Source: Klebsiella michiganensis (GTDB lineage Bacteria > Pseudomonadota > Gammaproteobacteria > Enterobacterales > Enterobacteriaceae). From it: a DNA stretch of 64,000 nucleotides. This document shows, piece after piece, positions 56,350-64,000 of the stretch; positions within the stretch are counted from its first letter, which is position 1, and each line of letters begins with the position of its first letter. The position numbers and the translations under genes were made by a program. A model generated the notes under the pieces. It saw only the letters and a program-made list of their open reading frames with translations. It was not told the DNA's origin and made no database searches. The stretch is from positions 310,001-374,000 of the forward strand of contig NZ_PRDB01000001.1 in NCBI RefSeq assembly GCF_002925905.1, in the 5' to 3' direction.

Positions 56350-57812
56350 GCGCAAAGCTCCTTGGTCTGTTGTGGCTGAAACTGCGCGACGAAGCGGGCA
56401 ATTTCACTTTCAGGATTGGGGGTAAAGGTGGTGAGGGCGTAGTTTTGCCGCACCACCTGACGGAATTCATCGACGTTGTGCAGCTCGTCCAGGGTCATCA
56501 GCTGAATGCCGATATTGCCCAGGGTGGAGGCCTCAATCGGGCCGGCGGTCACGGTGATGCCGCAGGCGTCGGCGCACAGCTGGTTGAGCAGTTCGTTCTG
56601 GCAGCCGCCGCCGACAATATGCAGCTGGCTGAACGGCTGACCGCGCAGCGCCGCCAGCTCGTTGAGCACCCGGGCGTAGAGCAGCGCCAGGCTGTCAAAA
56701 ATACAGCGCGCCAGCTCGGCGTCGGTATCGGGAACCGGCTGCCCGGCTTCGCGGCAGGCGGCCTGGATTTCCGCGCTCATGTTGTCCGGGTTGATAAAGC
56801 GGTCATCGTTGCAGTCAATGACGAAGCGGCAGGCCGGAAGCGCAGCGGTACGCGCGATCAGCGCCGGCAGGTCGCCGACGTTTTGCTCCTTGAGCACCCG
56901 CTGCAGCAGCCACAGGCCCATAATATTTTTCAGCACCCGATAGCGGCCTTCGGCACCGCCTTCGTTGGTGATATTGGCCCTTAGCGCCGCATCGCTGGTG
57001 CAGGGGGTTTTGCTTTCAAAGCCCATCAGCGACCAGGTGCCGGAAGAGAGATACGCGGCGTTTTTGCTGGCCAGCGGCGAGGCGATAACCGCGCTGGCGG
57101 TATCGTGGCTGGCGACGGCGACCACCGGGATGTTATTGCCCTGCGGGCAAATCCAGTGGCCAATAACGTTGCCGGGATGGGTCGGCGTACCGAACCATTC
57201 GCGCGGCGCGCCGCTCCAGTTCAGCAGATCTTCGTCCCAGTTATCGCTGTTGATGTTGACCAGCTGCGTGGTAGTGGCGTTGGTGTATTCCCAGTTCATG
57301 TTGCCGGTCAGGCGGAAGCTAAAGTAGTCCGGGATCAGCAGCGCGTGCGCGGCCTGGCTGACCAGCTCCGGCTGCTGTTCAACCAGCGCGCGCAGCTGAT
57401 AAAGGGTATTAAACGGCAGAAACTGAATACCGCTGCGGCGATAGATCTCCGCCCGGCCCAGCTGCTCTTCGGCATGGCGCATCAGGCCCTGGGTGCGGGA
57501 GTCGCGATAGGAAACCGGCAGGCCGACGCGCTGACCCGCTTTATCCAGCAGGACATAATCCACGCCCCAGGTATCGATGCCGATGCTGTCGATCAGGATG
57601 CCCTGTTCGCAGACCTTCTCCAGACCGCGGCGAATTTCCCCTTCCAGGCTATCGAGATCCCAGCAGTCGAAGCCATCCACCTTTTGCAGGCTATTGGTAA
57701 AACGGTGAATTTCACGCAGCGCCAGCGTTTGCTGACCGGGCTGATAACCGGCGAGCATCACCCGCCCGCTGGAGGCGCCTAAATCGACGGCGACACAATG
57801 ACGAAAACTCAT
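56346..57812 (-). CDS. rhaB: Rhamnulokinase
   Basis: RhaB phosphorylates L-rhamnulose at C1 using ATP. The 488-residue protein is an FGGY/ASKHA carbohydrate kinase with the N-terminal [13 protein letters not shown] phosphate loop, the catalytic Asp in the SHDTASAV segment and the [11 protein letters not shown] adenosine-binding segment. It is the first gene of the leftward rhaBAD-ABC-fucO-rhaM operon and diverges from rhaS. Confidence 0.96.
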   Translation of the reverse strand: MSFRHCVAVDLGASSGRVMLAGYQPGQQTLALREIHRFTNSLQKVDGFDCWDLDSLEGEIRRGLEKVCEQGILIDSIGIDTWGVDYVLLDKAGQRVGLPVSYRDSRTQGLMRHAEEQLGRAEIYRRSGIQFLPFNTLYQLRALVEQQPELVSQAAHALLIPDYFSFRLTGNMNWEYTNATTTQLVNINSDNWDEDLLNWSGAPREWFGTPTHPGNVIGHWICPQGNNIPVVAVASHDTASAVIASPLASKNAAYLSSGTWSLMGFESKTPCTSDAALRANITNEGGAEGRYRVLKNIMGLWLLQRVLKEQNVGDLPALIARTAALPACRFVIDCNDDRFINPDNMSAEIQAACREAGQPVPDTDAELARCIFDSLALLYARVLNELAALRGQPFSQLHIVGGGCQNELLNQLCADACGITVTAGPIEASTLGNIGIQLMTLDELHNVDEFRQVVRQNYALTTFTPNPESEIARFVAQFQPQQTKELCA

Positions 57813-57862
57813 GGGAAGATCCTTGTGAAAATCATTGCATGCAGTCTAAAAAAGTCGCGTCG

Positions 57863-57895
57863 GGCTCACCTTCTTGTTACTGACAGGGAAAATTG
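57863..57895 (-). promoter_or_regulatory. RhaS-binding site of the rhaBAD promoter
   Basis: On the minus strand this segment contains TTCCCTGTCAGTAAC and AAGAAGGTGAGCC, close to the E. coli rhaI half-site TTCCTGTCAGTAACGAGAAGGTCG known to bind RhaS next to the rhaB -35 box. It lies about 15-20 bases upstream of the -10 (TAGACT). Confidence 0.8.
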
Positions 57896-57921
57896 GCCGC
57901 TGGCAAGAAAGCAAAGGTGAC

Positions 57922-57937
57922 CGTGAGGGAGGTCACA
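57922..57937. promoter_or_regulatory. CRP site in the rhaB-rhaS gap
   Basis: CGTGA-GGGAGG-TCACA matches the CRP consensus at nine of ten core positions. It lies just beyond the RhaS site relative to rhaB, as the CRP site does in E. coli. Confidence 0.82.
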
Positions 57938-58123
57938 GTTTCGTTTTCTCCGCGCTGGGGTGAGGGATGTGATGTTGTCCGCAGTTCCCGATCTTTCCCG
58001 TCATTTCTTGAAAAAGCGGCAGGCTTTACGAATTTTGCGGTCAAAAATTGAAGGCCGGATCGCCGACCCTTAATTACTATTTGCTCCACTGATTGATAAC
58101 TTTTCTCATCTCGAGGAGCGGCT

Positions 58124-58960
58124 ATGACTATGTTGCACAGTGTGGATTTCTTTAAGTCCGGCGTTTCAGCTGTCGCCATTGAGCCGCGGCTCCCGCAATC
58201 CGCTTTTCCTGAGCATCACCATGATTTTCATGAGATTGTTATTGTGGAGCACGGCACAGGGATTCACGTTTTCAACGGCCAGCCCTACACCATCAGCGGC
58301 GGCTCGGTCTGCTTTATCCGCGATCACGATCGCCATCTCTACGAGCATACGGATAATTTATGCCTGACTAATGTGCTCTATCGCGCGCCGGACGCGTTTC
58401 GCTTTTTGTCCGGCCTGAACGAGCTGCTGCCGCAGGAGCAGGAGGGGAACTACCTCTCGCACTGGCGGGTGAATCAGAATGCGTTGCAGCAGGTGCGCCA
58501 GATTGTGGAGCAGATGGAGAACGTTGGCGCGGATGCGGATATGCACGCCATCGCCAGCCGCGAGATTTTATTTATGCAGCTGCTGGTGCACCTGCGTAAA
58601 AGCAGCCTCGCCGAAGGGGCCGCCAACAACGACGCGCGGCTCAACCATTTGATGGCCTGGCTGGAAGACCATTTTGCTGAAGATATCTGCTGGGAAGAGG
58701 TGGCGGCGCGCTTTTCGCTCTCCTTGCGAACCCTGCACCGTCAGTTAAAACAGCAAACCGGGCTGACGCCGCAGCGCTATCTGAATCGGGTGCGGTTGAT
58801 GAAAGCGCGCCATCTGCTGCGCCATAGCGATGATAGCGTGACCGATATCGCCTATCGCTGCGGATTCGGCGACAGTAACCACTTTTCGACGCTTTTCCGC
58901 CGCGAGTTTGACTGGTCTCCGCGCGATATTCGCCAGGGGCGCGACGCCATTCTTCAGTAA
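58124..58960 (+). CDS. rhaS: Rhamnose operon activator RhaS
   Basis: A 278-residue AraC-family activator of rhaBAD and rhaT, with an N-terminal cupin rhamnose-binding domain ([16 protein letters not shown]) and two C-terminal HTH motifs (about 175-270, including [18 protein letters not shown]). Same length as E. coli RhaS. It is first in the rhaSR unit and diverges from rhaB. Confidence 0.96.
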   Translation: MTMLHSVDFFKSGVSAVAIEPRLPQSAFPEHHHDFHEIVIVEHGTGIHVFNGQPYTISGGSVCFIRDHDRHLYEHTDNLCLTNVLYRAPDAFRFLSGLNELLPQEQEGNYLSHWRVNQNALQQVRQIVEQMENVGADADMHAIASREILFMQLLVHLRKSSLAEGAANNDARLNHLMAWLEDHFAEDICWEEVAARFSLSLRTLHRQLKQQTGLTPQRYLNRVRLMKARHLLRHSDDSVTDIAYRCGFGDSNHFSTLFRREFDWSPRDIRQGRDAILQ

Positions 58961-58992
58961 CGGGAGAGCAGTCAACGTTTTGACAGACATAA

Positions 58993-59019
58993 ACGCGAAT
59001 AATGAAACGTTATTCGCGT
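58993..59019 (+). other. Strong stem-loop just before rhaR
   Basis: A 10-base perfect inverted repeat, ACGCGAATAA / TTATTCGCGT, with a 7-base loop lies between rhaS and rhaR and ends two bases before the CGGAG ribosome-binding site of rhaR. It may be an mRNA processing, stability or translation-control element, or an operator. There is no T tract to make it a standard terminator. Confidence 0.6.
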
Positions 59020-59033
59020 CCGGAGTTGATGTC

Positions 59034-59882
59034 GTGGCAGGTCAGCTGATTCTTCGCAAAGATGAATTTTTTGCCTCTCCCGCTCAGGCGGTGGCGGTGG
59101 CGGATCGCTATCCGCAAAACGTCTTCGCCGAGCACACCCATGAGTTCTGCGAACTGGTGCTGGTGTGGCGGGGTAACGGCCTGCACGTCCTGAACGATCG
59201 CCCGTGGCGCATTACCCGCGGCGATCTGTTCTATATCCGCGCGGAAGATAAACACTCCTACGCCTCGGTGAACGATCTCGTCCTGCAAAACGTCATTTAT
59301 TGCCCGGACCGGCTGCGGCTTAACTTTGACTGGGCGGCGCACATTCCCGGCCTGTTCGGCACCCCGTGGGTTCCGCACTGGCGGATTGGCAGCAGCGGCA
59401 TGGCCCAGGTCAGGCAGGTGATTACCCAGCTGGAGCATGAAAGTAGCCGCAGCGATGCGCAGGCCAATAATATGGCCGAACTGCTGTTTGCGCAGCTGGC
59501 GCTTATTCTTCAGCGCTATCGCTACGCCACCGATAATCTGGCGGCAACCCAAAGCGAAGCGCTGCTCGATAAGCTGCTCACCGAGCTGGCGGGCAGCCTC
59601 AATCGTCCTTTCTTTCTTGACCGTTTTTGCGAGCGCGAAGGGTGCAGTGAACGCGCGCTGCGCCAGCAGTTTCGTCAGCAGACGGGGATGACCATCAACC
59701 ACTACCTGCGCCAGCTGCGCATCTGTCACGCGCAGTATCTGCTGCAGCATACCGAACGGCTGATTGGCGAAGTGGCGATGCAGTGCGGGTTTGAAGACAG
59801 CAACTACTTTTCGGTGGTGTTTAACCGCGAGATAGGCATGACGCCGGGGCAGTGGCGGCAGCGCAGTCGCACCGCCGCCTGA
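59034..59882 (+). CDS. rhaR: Rhamnose regulon activator RhaR
   Basis: A 282-residue AraC-family activator of rhaSR, with a cupin sensor domain ([17 protein letters not shown]) and C-terminal HTH pair ([20 protein letters not shown]). The GTG at 59034 was chosen because it gives the E. coli-like N terminus ([15 protein letters not shown]) and length, and GGAG lies eight bases upstream; in-frame codons further upstream would run through a stem-loop and into rhaS. Confidence 0.93.
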   Translation: MAGQLILRKDEFFASPAQAVAVADRYPQNVFAEHTHEFCELVLVWRGNGLHVLNDRPWRITRGDLFYIRAEDKHSYASVNDLVLQNVIYCPDRLRLNFDWAAHIPGLFGTPWVPHWRIGSSGMAQVRQVITQLEHESSRSDAQANNMAELLFAQLALILQRYRYATDNLAATQSEALLDKLLTELAGSLNRPFFLDRFCEREGCSERALRQQFRQQTGMTINHYLRQLRICHAQYLLQHTERLIGEVAMQCGFEDSNYFSVVFNREIGMTPGQWRQRSRTAA

Positions 59883-59887
59883 CGACG

Positions 59888-60922
59888 CTAGTTCGCCATT
59901 CCCAGACCAACGATATTGGCGGCGATAATAATCACCACGCAGCCGAGGCTGAGGACGCCCACCGGACGACGACCGGCGTTGTTCCACTCTTTCAGTATCA
60001 GACCCACGAGGCCGCCGCACAGCACGTAGAAGCTCATATGCAGCATCCAGCTCATGTAGTCGTACTGCGCCGGAATGCTGGCGTGGCCCCAGGCGTAGAA
60101 AAAGAACTGCAGATACCACATCAGGCCGCCTAACGCCGAAAGCAGGATATTGCTGATGATGAGCGGTTTTGCCAGCGAGAAGTCGGCTTTTATCGACAGG
60201 TTTTTTACTTTTGCCAGGCGGATAAAGCAGAAGCCGAGGTTGACCAGCGCGCCGCCGCCCATGATCACCACATAGCTTGGCAGCGCGGTGTAGAGCGGAT
60301 CAACGCCGAGCGCGGCGGCGGCTTCATGCATCGGCTTGGCGGCGTTCATGGCGAACGACATACCGGCCGAGAAGATGCCGCACATCACCGCCAGCAGCAG
60401 CCCCTTTTTCAGGTTGAAGTCTTCGGCTTTGATGCCCATTTTGCGCTCTTTCAGCTGGCCTGCACGGGTGACGATACCCACGCCAATCACCGCGACCAGC
60501 ACGCCGAGCAGCGTCATCTGGCCGCCTTTAGTGTTAATGAGAACATCAAACTGACCGTTAAGAATCGGCGTCATTAACGTGCCGACAATCAGCGTGATAC
60601 CAATGGCGATGCCGATCCCCATCGACATCCCCAGGTAACGCATCGTCAGGCCGTAGTTGATATTACCGATACCCCACATGGCGCCGAACAGGAAAACGGG
60701 CAGCAGAGTGGAGGCGTTAAAAGAACCGTAATAGGCCCAGAAATCGGGCAGCAGCATGGCGCTGATGGCCCAGGGGAGGATCAGCCAGGAGACAATACCG
60801 CCGATAGACCACATGGTTTCCCAGGACCAATGTTTAACTTTCTTGAACGGGGCATAGAAACAGGCTGCACTGGCCGCACCTATCAAATGCCAAAAAATAC
60901 CCATCGTAATCGCGTGATTCAT
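59888..60922 (-). CDS. rhaT: L-rhamnose:H+ symporter RhaT
   Basis: RhaT imports L-rhamnose with a proton. The 344-residue protein from the ATG at 60922 ([13 protein letters not shown]) matches E. coli RhaT in length and sequence, with about 10 membrane segments. It converges on rhaR with a five-base gap. Its presence beside a complete rhamnose-type ABC importer gives the cell two uptake systems. Confidence 0.96.
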   Translation of the reverse strand: MNHAITMGIFWHLIGAASAACFYAPFKKVKHWSWETMWSIGGIVSWLILPWAISAMLLPDFWAYYGSFNASTLLPVFLFGAMWGIGNINYGLTMRYLGMSMGIGIAIGITLIVGTLMTPILNGQFDVLINTKGGQMTLLGVLVAVIGVGIVTRAGQLKERKMGIKAEDFNLKKGLLLAVMCGIFSAGMSFAMNAAKPMHEAAAALGVDPLYTALPSYVVIMGGGALVNLGFCFIRLAKVKNLSIKADFSLAKPLIISNILLSALGGLMWYLQFFFYAWGHASIPAQYDYMSWMLHMSFYVLCGGLVGLILKEWNNAGRRPVGVLSLGCVVIIIAANIVGLGMAN

Positions 60923-61213
60923 TGATTTTATCCTCATCTATTTTTTATCGGATAAATCTTCTTCCGACCCGATGAGTGTAAAAATCGGTCAGTTTTTCCG
61001 CCTTTAAGCTGTTGCCACCCGAAGCCTGAACCTGGCAACCAAAAACTTAATTAGTTGTTCTGTATCACAAAACGACATCTATTACCCGTTGTTATAACCT
61101 TATTAAAAATACGGCATTGATAAGCGTTTTCAATATCATTTAATTAACTATAATGAACCAACTGCTTACGCGGCATTAACACTTTCCGCCGCTCGACAAT
61201 AATGGAGATGATT
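60923..61213. promoter_or_regulatory. rhaT-sodA divergent promoter region
   Basis: 291 bases with divergent promoters. The sodA side is clear (see next entries) and closely follows E. coli. The rhaT promoter lies near 60940-61000 on the minus strand; its RhaS site was not delimited. Confidence 0.7.
61114..61154 (+). promoter_or_regulatory. sodA promoter with Fur box
   Basis: The -10 is TATAAT at 61149-61154 and the -35 is TTTTCA at 61127-61132, 16 bases apart. Overlapping the -35 is ATTGATAAGCGTTTTCAATAT, closely resembling the Fur-binding region of E. coli sodA (GATAATCATTTTCAATATCATT). Iron-replete Fur would repress; SoxS and ArcA sites probably lie upstream but were not fixed. Confidence 0.82.
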
Positions 61214-61834
61214 ATGAGTTATACACTGCCTGCCCTGCCGTACGCTTATGACGCCCTGGAACCGCATTTTGACAAGCAGACGATGGAAATCCATCACACT
61301 AAACACCACCAGACCTACGTAAATAACGCTAACGCAGCGCTGGAAAGCCTGCCTGAGTTCGCGAGCCTGTCCGCAGAAGAGCTGATTACCAAACTGGATC
61401 AGCTGCCGGCAGACAAAAAAACCGTGCTGCGTAACAACGCAGGCGGCCACGCTAACCACAGCCTGTTCTGGAAAGGCCTGAAAACCGGTACCACCCTGCA
61501 GGGCGACCTGAAAGCGGCTATCGAGCGTGATTTCGGTTCCGTTGACAACTTCAAAGCGGAATTTGAAAAAGCGGCGGCGACCCGTTTCGGCTCCGGCTGG
61601 GCGTGGCTGGTGCTGAAAGGCGACAAGCTGGCGGTGGTTTCTACCGCTAACCAGGACTCCCCGCTGATGGGCGAAGCGATCTCCGGCGCTTCCGGCTTCC
61701 CGATTATTGGCCTGGACGTGTGGGAACACGCTTACTACCTGAAATTCCAGAACCGCCGCCCGGACTACATCAAAGCGTTCTGGGACGTGGTGAACTGGGA
61801 CGAAGCCGCAGCGCGTTTTGCCGCCAAAAAATAA
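61214..61834 (+). CDS. sodA: Manganese superoxide dismutase
   Basis: SodA dismutates superoxide in the cytoplasm. The 206-residue protein (E. coli length) has the four metal ligands of Mn/Fe SODs: the histidine in MEIHHTKHH, the one in GHANHSLFW, and Asp and His in LDVWEHAYY. The ATG at 61214 is favoured over the one at 61205 because it gives the known N terminus [18 protein letters not shown] and follows a GGAG site. A terminator follows. Confidence 0.97.
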   Translation: MSYTLPALPYAYDALEPHFDKQTMEIHHTKHHQTYVNNANAALESLPEFASLSAEELITKLDQLPADKKTVLRNNAGGHANHSLFWKGLKTGTTLQGDLKAAIERDFGSVDNFKAEFEKAAATRFGSGWAWLVLKGDKLAVVSTANQDSPLMGEAISGASGFPIIGLDVWEHAYYLKFQNRRPDYIKAFWDVVNWDEAAARFAAKK

Positions 61835-61856
61835 GGTTGCATTGTGCTGAGCGAGA

Positions 61857-61883
61857 AGCGAGTCTGATGACTCGCTTTTTTTA
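61857..61883 (+). terminator. Intrinsic terminator after sodA
   Basis: Stem AGCGAGT / ACTCGCT with a 6-base loop, followed by seven T residues, 23 bases past the sodA stop. A clear rho-independent terminator. Confidence 0.9.
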
Positions 61884-61905
61884 TATCCGCAGCAAAGGAG
61901 CAGCG

Positions 61906-62580
61906 ATGCACTATCCGGTGAATGTCTTTGTGGGCAAGGTAAGGGATTATGACGGCAGCCGTCCAAGCGCCATCGGTAAAATTCAGGTCGATGGTGAACT
62001 GACCCTCGGCGATTTGGGGCTGGAGGGCGATGAGCAGGCGGAGAAGAAAATTCACGGCGGGCCGGACCGCGCGCTGTGCCACTATCCCCGTGAACACTAC
62101 GCCCACTGGGCCCGTGAGCTTCCGCAGCAGGCGGATCTTTTCTGCGCCCCGGCGTTTGGCGAAAATCTCTCGACCGAAGGGCTGACCGAAAAAAACGTCT
62201 ACATTGGCGATATCTTCCGCTGGGGAGAAGCGCTGATTCAGGTCACGCAGCCGCGATCGCCGTGCTTCAAGCTCAACTATCACTTTGCCGTCAGCGATAT
62301 GGCGCAGCTTATGCAAAACAGCGGCAAAACCGGCTGGCTGTATCGGGTGGTGGCGGGCGGGCAGGTGTCCAGCGATGCGCCGCTGGCGCTGGTTTCCCGG
62401 CTCAGCGACGTGAGCGTTCACGAAGCGGGCGCCATCGCCTGGCAGATGCCGTTTGATGATGAGCAGTACCATCGTCTGCTCTCCGCGGCGGGGCTGTCGG
62501 TAAGCTGGAGCCGTACCATGCAGAAACGGCGCCTGAGCGGGAAGATCGAAAATAATTCGCGGAGATTGTGGGGAAAATAG
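61906..62580 (+). CDS. yiiM: YiiM, MOSC-domain hydroxylaminopurine reductase-like protein
   Basis: A 224-residue cytoplasmic MOSC-domain protein matching E. coli YiiM, a molybdenum-cofactor protein that reduces N-hydroxylated base analogues such as 6-hydroxylaminopurine. The cofactor-binding cysteine is in the QPRSPCFKL segment (about residue 122). The ATG at 61906 follows AAAGGAG. The gene lies between sodA and cpxA, as in E. coli. Confidence 0.93.
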   Translation: MHYPVNVFVGKVRDYDGSRPSAIGKIQVDGELTLGDLGLEGDEQAEKKIHGGPDRALCHYPREHYAHWARELPQQADLFCAPAFGENLSTEGLTEKNVYIGDIFRWGEALIQVTQPRSPCFKLNYHFAVSDMAQLMQNSGKTGWLYRVVAGGQVSSDAPLALVSRLSDVSVHEAGAIAWQMPFDDEQYHRLLSAAGLSVSWSRTMQKRRLSGKIENNSRRLWGK

Positions 62581-62597
62581 CGCTTCCGTGCGCGTTC

Positions 62598-62632
62598 CCG
62601 GATGGCGGCGCGTTGCGCCTTATCCGGGCTAC
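62598..62632. repeat. REP element between yiiM and cpxA
   Basis: CCGGATGGCGGCGCG...CGCCTTATCCGGGCTAC is a classic REP palindrome, about 17 bases past the yiiM stop in the gap between the convergent yiiM and cpxA genes. Confidence 0.82.
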
Positions 62633-62670
62633 CCGTTTCGAACCCGGCCCGGCGAAGCCAGGTCGGGGGA

Positions 62671-64000
62671 TCAGGTGCGCTTGTACAGCGGCAGCCAGAG
62701 GGTTAAGCGCAGGCCGCCCAGCGGGCTGTCGTCGGCCTTCACCCAACCGCGATGCTGTTGAATCGCCGCCTCGACAATCGCCAGCCCCAGGCCGGTACCG
62801 CCAGACTCGCGGTCGCGCGCCTCATCGGTACGGTAGAACGGACGGAAAATCTGCTCGCGATCCTCCGGACTCACGCCCGGGCCGTCATCATCGACGTTCA
62901 CCGTGATGCCGTCTTTATCCACTGAGAAGCTTACCGAAATTTTAGTATGTGAGTAGCGCAGCGCGTTACGCACGATATTCTCCAGCGCGCTTTCCAGGGC
63001 ATTGGGGTTACCGTACAGCGGCCACGGCCCCGGCGGATACTCGACGGTGAACGATTTCCCCATCTGTTCGGCTTCAAAGGCGGCGTTATCCAGCACCTCG
63101 CCCCACAGCTGGTTGGCTTTCACCGTTTCGCTGACCAGCGCGGTTTTCGCCTGATTGCGCGACATCACCAGCAGGTCGTTGATCATGCTATCCAGCCGGT
63201 GCGCTTCCATCTCAATACGCTCCAGCTCTTTGCTTTCCCCGCTGCGGCGGCGCAGCAATGCGGTGCCTAACTGCAGGCGGGTCAGCGGCGTGCGCAGTTC
63301 GTGCGAGATATCGGACAGCAGACGATGCTGGCTGGACATCATGCGCTCCAGCGCGGTCACCATCTGGTTAAAACTGGTCCCGGCGGCTAAAAACTCCTGC
63401 GGGCCGGCTTCCAGCTCCGGATGCTGACGCAGGTTGCCCTGGGCGACTTCATCGGCGGCATTTTTGAGCTTACGCGCGGGTTTCGCCAGGCTCCACGCCA
63501 GCCATAGCAGCAGCGGGGCGCTGACTAACATCGTGACGATCAGCAGCAGTAGCGGCCGGTCGAACAGCAGATTGATGAAGTCTGATTGTGACGTATTGGC
63601 AGGACGAATCAGATAGAGCTGGTAGTTATCTTCTCCATCCCTGACGGAAAAAGGCCCGACCATTTCCAGACGACCATAGCGCTTTTTCTGCGGATGGTCG
63701 GCGTTATCCGCCTGGCCGATAAAGTTGCGGATAATCTGCATTTCGTTGCGTTCGGCACCGATAACGCGACCTTCGCTGGTGACCAGCAGCAAACGCTGGC
63801 CCGGCGGAGCCCACTTATCGATGGCGCGAAACAGACGACGCCACCACATCAGGTCGTTTGGCGGATCGTTCGCCAGTTCGGCCTCGACGTGCTGTTCAAT
63901 CATGATGCCCTGACGTTGCTCGCTCTCCAGCAGCTCGGTCATCTGGCGCGAGTCCAGCTTAGGCAGCATCAGAACCAGCATCAACACCAGCGCCAGCGTG
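62671..64000 (-). CDS. cpxA: Envelope-stress sensor kinase CpxA, lacking its N-terminal end
   Basis: CpxA is the inner-membrane histidine kinase of the Cpx envelope-stress system; it phosphorylates CpxR. About 443 of 457 residues are present; the N terminus, including part of the first membrane helix, lies beyond the window. Visible are the periplasmic sensor domain, TM2 (LLLLIVTMLVSAPLLLWLAW), a HAMP domain, the H-box SDISHELRTPL and the N/G boxes NIVRNALRYS, DDDGPGV and GGTGLGLAI. It converges on yiiM. Confidence 0.96.
   Translation of the reverse strand, partial: TLALVLMLVLMLPKLDSRQMTELLESEQRQGIMIEQHVEAELANDPPNDLMWWRRLFRAIDKWAPPGQRLLLVTSEGRVIGAERNEMQIIRNFIGQADNADHPQKKRYGRLEMVGPFSVRDGEDNYQLYLIRPANTSQSDFINLLFDRPLLLLIVTMLVSAPLLLWLAWSLAKPARKLKNAADEVAQGNLRQHPELEAGPQEFLAAGTSFNQMVTALERMMSSQHRLLSDISHELRTPLTRLQLGTALLRRRSGESKELERIEMEAHRLDSMINDLLVMSRNQAKTALVSETVKANQLWGEVLDNAAFEAEQMGKSFTVEYPPGPWPLYGNPNALESALENIVRNALRYSHTKISVSFSVDKDGITVNVDDDGPGVSPEDREQIFRPFYRTDEARDRESGGTGLGLAIVEAAIQQHRGWVKADDSPLGGLRLTLWLPLYKRT

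Larger units (their letters stand above)
57813..58123. promoter_or_regulatory. rhaB-rhaS divergent regulatory region
   Basis: 311 bases holding the divergent rhaBAD and rhaSR promoters, with the same order of elements as E. coli: the rhaB -10 (TAGACT on the minus strand, 57843-57848), a RhaS site, then a CRP site. The rhaSR side must hold a RhaR site further right; I did not fix its ends. No gene lies here. Confidence 0.85.

Overview
The window is a chromosomal stretch of an enterobacterium, most likely Klebsiella or a close relative such as Raoultella. The conserved genes at both ends (yihY, dtd, fabY, fdo/fdh, rha, sodA, yiiM, cpxA) read almost residue for residue like their E. coli counterparts, and the two insertion sequences are IS903 and an IS5/ISKpn26-type element, both common in Klebsiella. 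No plasmid, phage, tRNA, rRNA or CRISPR features were seen. Genus assignment is inference; the family is secure.

Layout. 1-9921: core genes yihY (cut by the window edge), dtd, fabY, an Aes-type esterase, the aerobic selenoprotein formate dehydrogenase fdoGHI with fdhE, and the divergent fdhD. 9922-47819: about 38 kb of accessory genes where, from memory, E. coli carries yiiG and frvRXBA. 47820-60922: an enlarged L-rhamnose locus. 60923-64000: sodA, yiiM and cpxA (cut by the window edge).

The accessory block holds several modules. (a) A small DUF1471 gene whose start codon reads ATA. (b) 10762-15582, a PTS operon of the ascorbate type (IIB, IIC, IIA) with its own phosphofructokinase-like enzyme, class II aldolase and a P-loop kinase: sugar uptake, phosphorylation and cleavage in one transcript. 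(c) azlCD with a divergent XRE-cupin regulator. (d) 17363-24486, a leftward operon of an MFS exporter, a LuxE-like acyl-protein synthetase, a LuxC-like acyl reductase fused to a PaaK-type adenylating domain, a second PaaK-like ligase and a GNAT protein. There is no luciferase, so this looks like an uncharacterised carboxylate-to-aldehyde small-molecule pathway. (e) rafR-rafA-rafB plus a LacA-like acetyltransferase, with two near-identical palindromic operators. (f) A ruined chaperone-usher fimbrial operon: its usher is split by IS903 (perfect 9-bp target duplication) and frameshifted, and its next gene is cut off by an IS5-type element whose other flank is a headless mscS-family gene, pointing to an IS-linked deletion. 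(g) 40640-47772, a LacI regulator, GPH symporter, GH32 hydrolase, GH91 inulin-fructotransferase/DFA-hydrolase family enzyme and RafY-type porin: a predicted pathway that imports and opens difructose anhydrides or short fructans.

The rhamnose locus runs leftward rhaB-rhaA-rhaD, then a complete sugar ABC transporter, a lactaldehyde reductase and the mutarotase rhaM, with rhaS and rhaR diverging from rhaB and the symporter gene rhaT beyond them. The cell can thus take up rhamnose by two routes and dispose of lactaldehyde from within the same locus. A CRP site and a RhaS site are visible in the rhaB-rhaS gap, and a strong stem-loop sits just before the rhaR ribosome-binding site.
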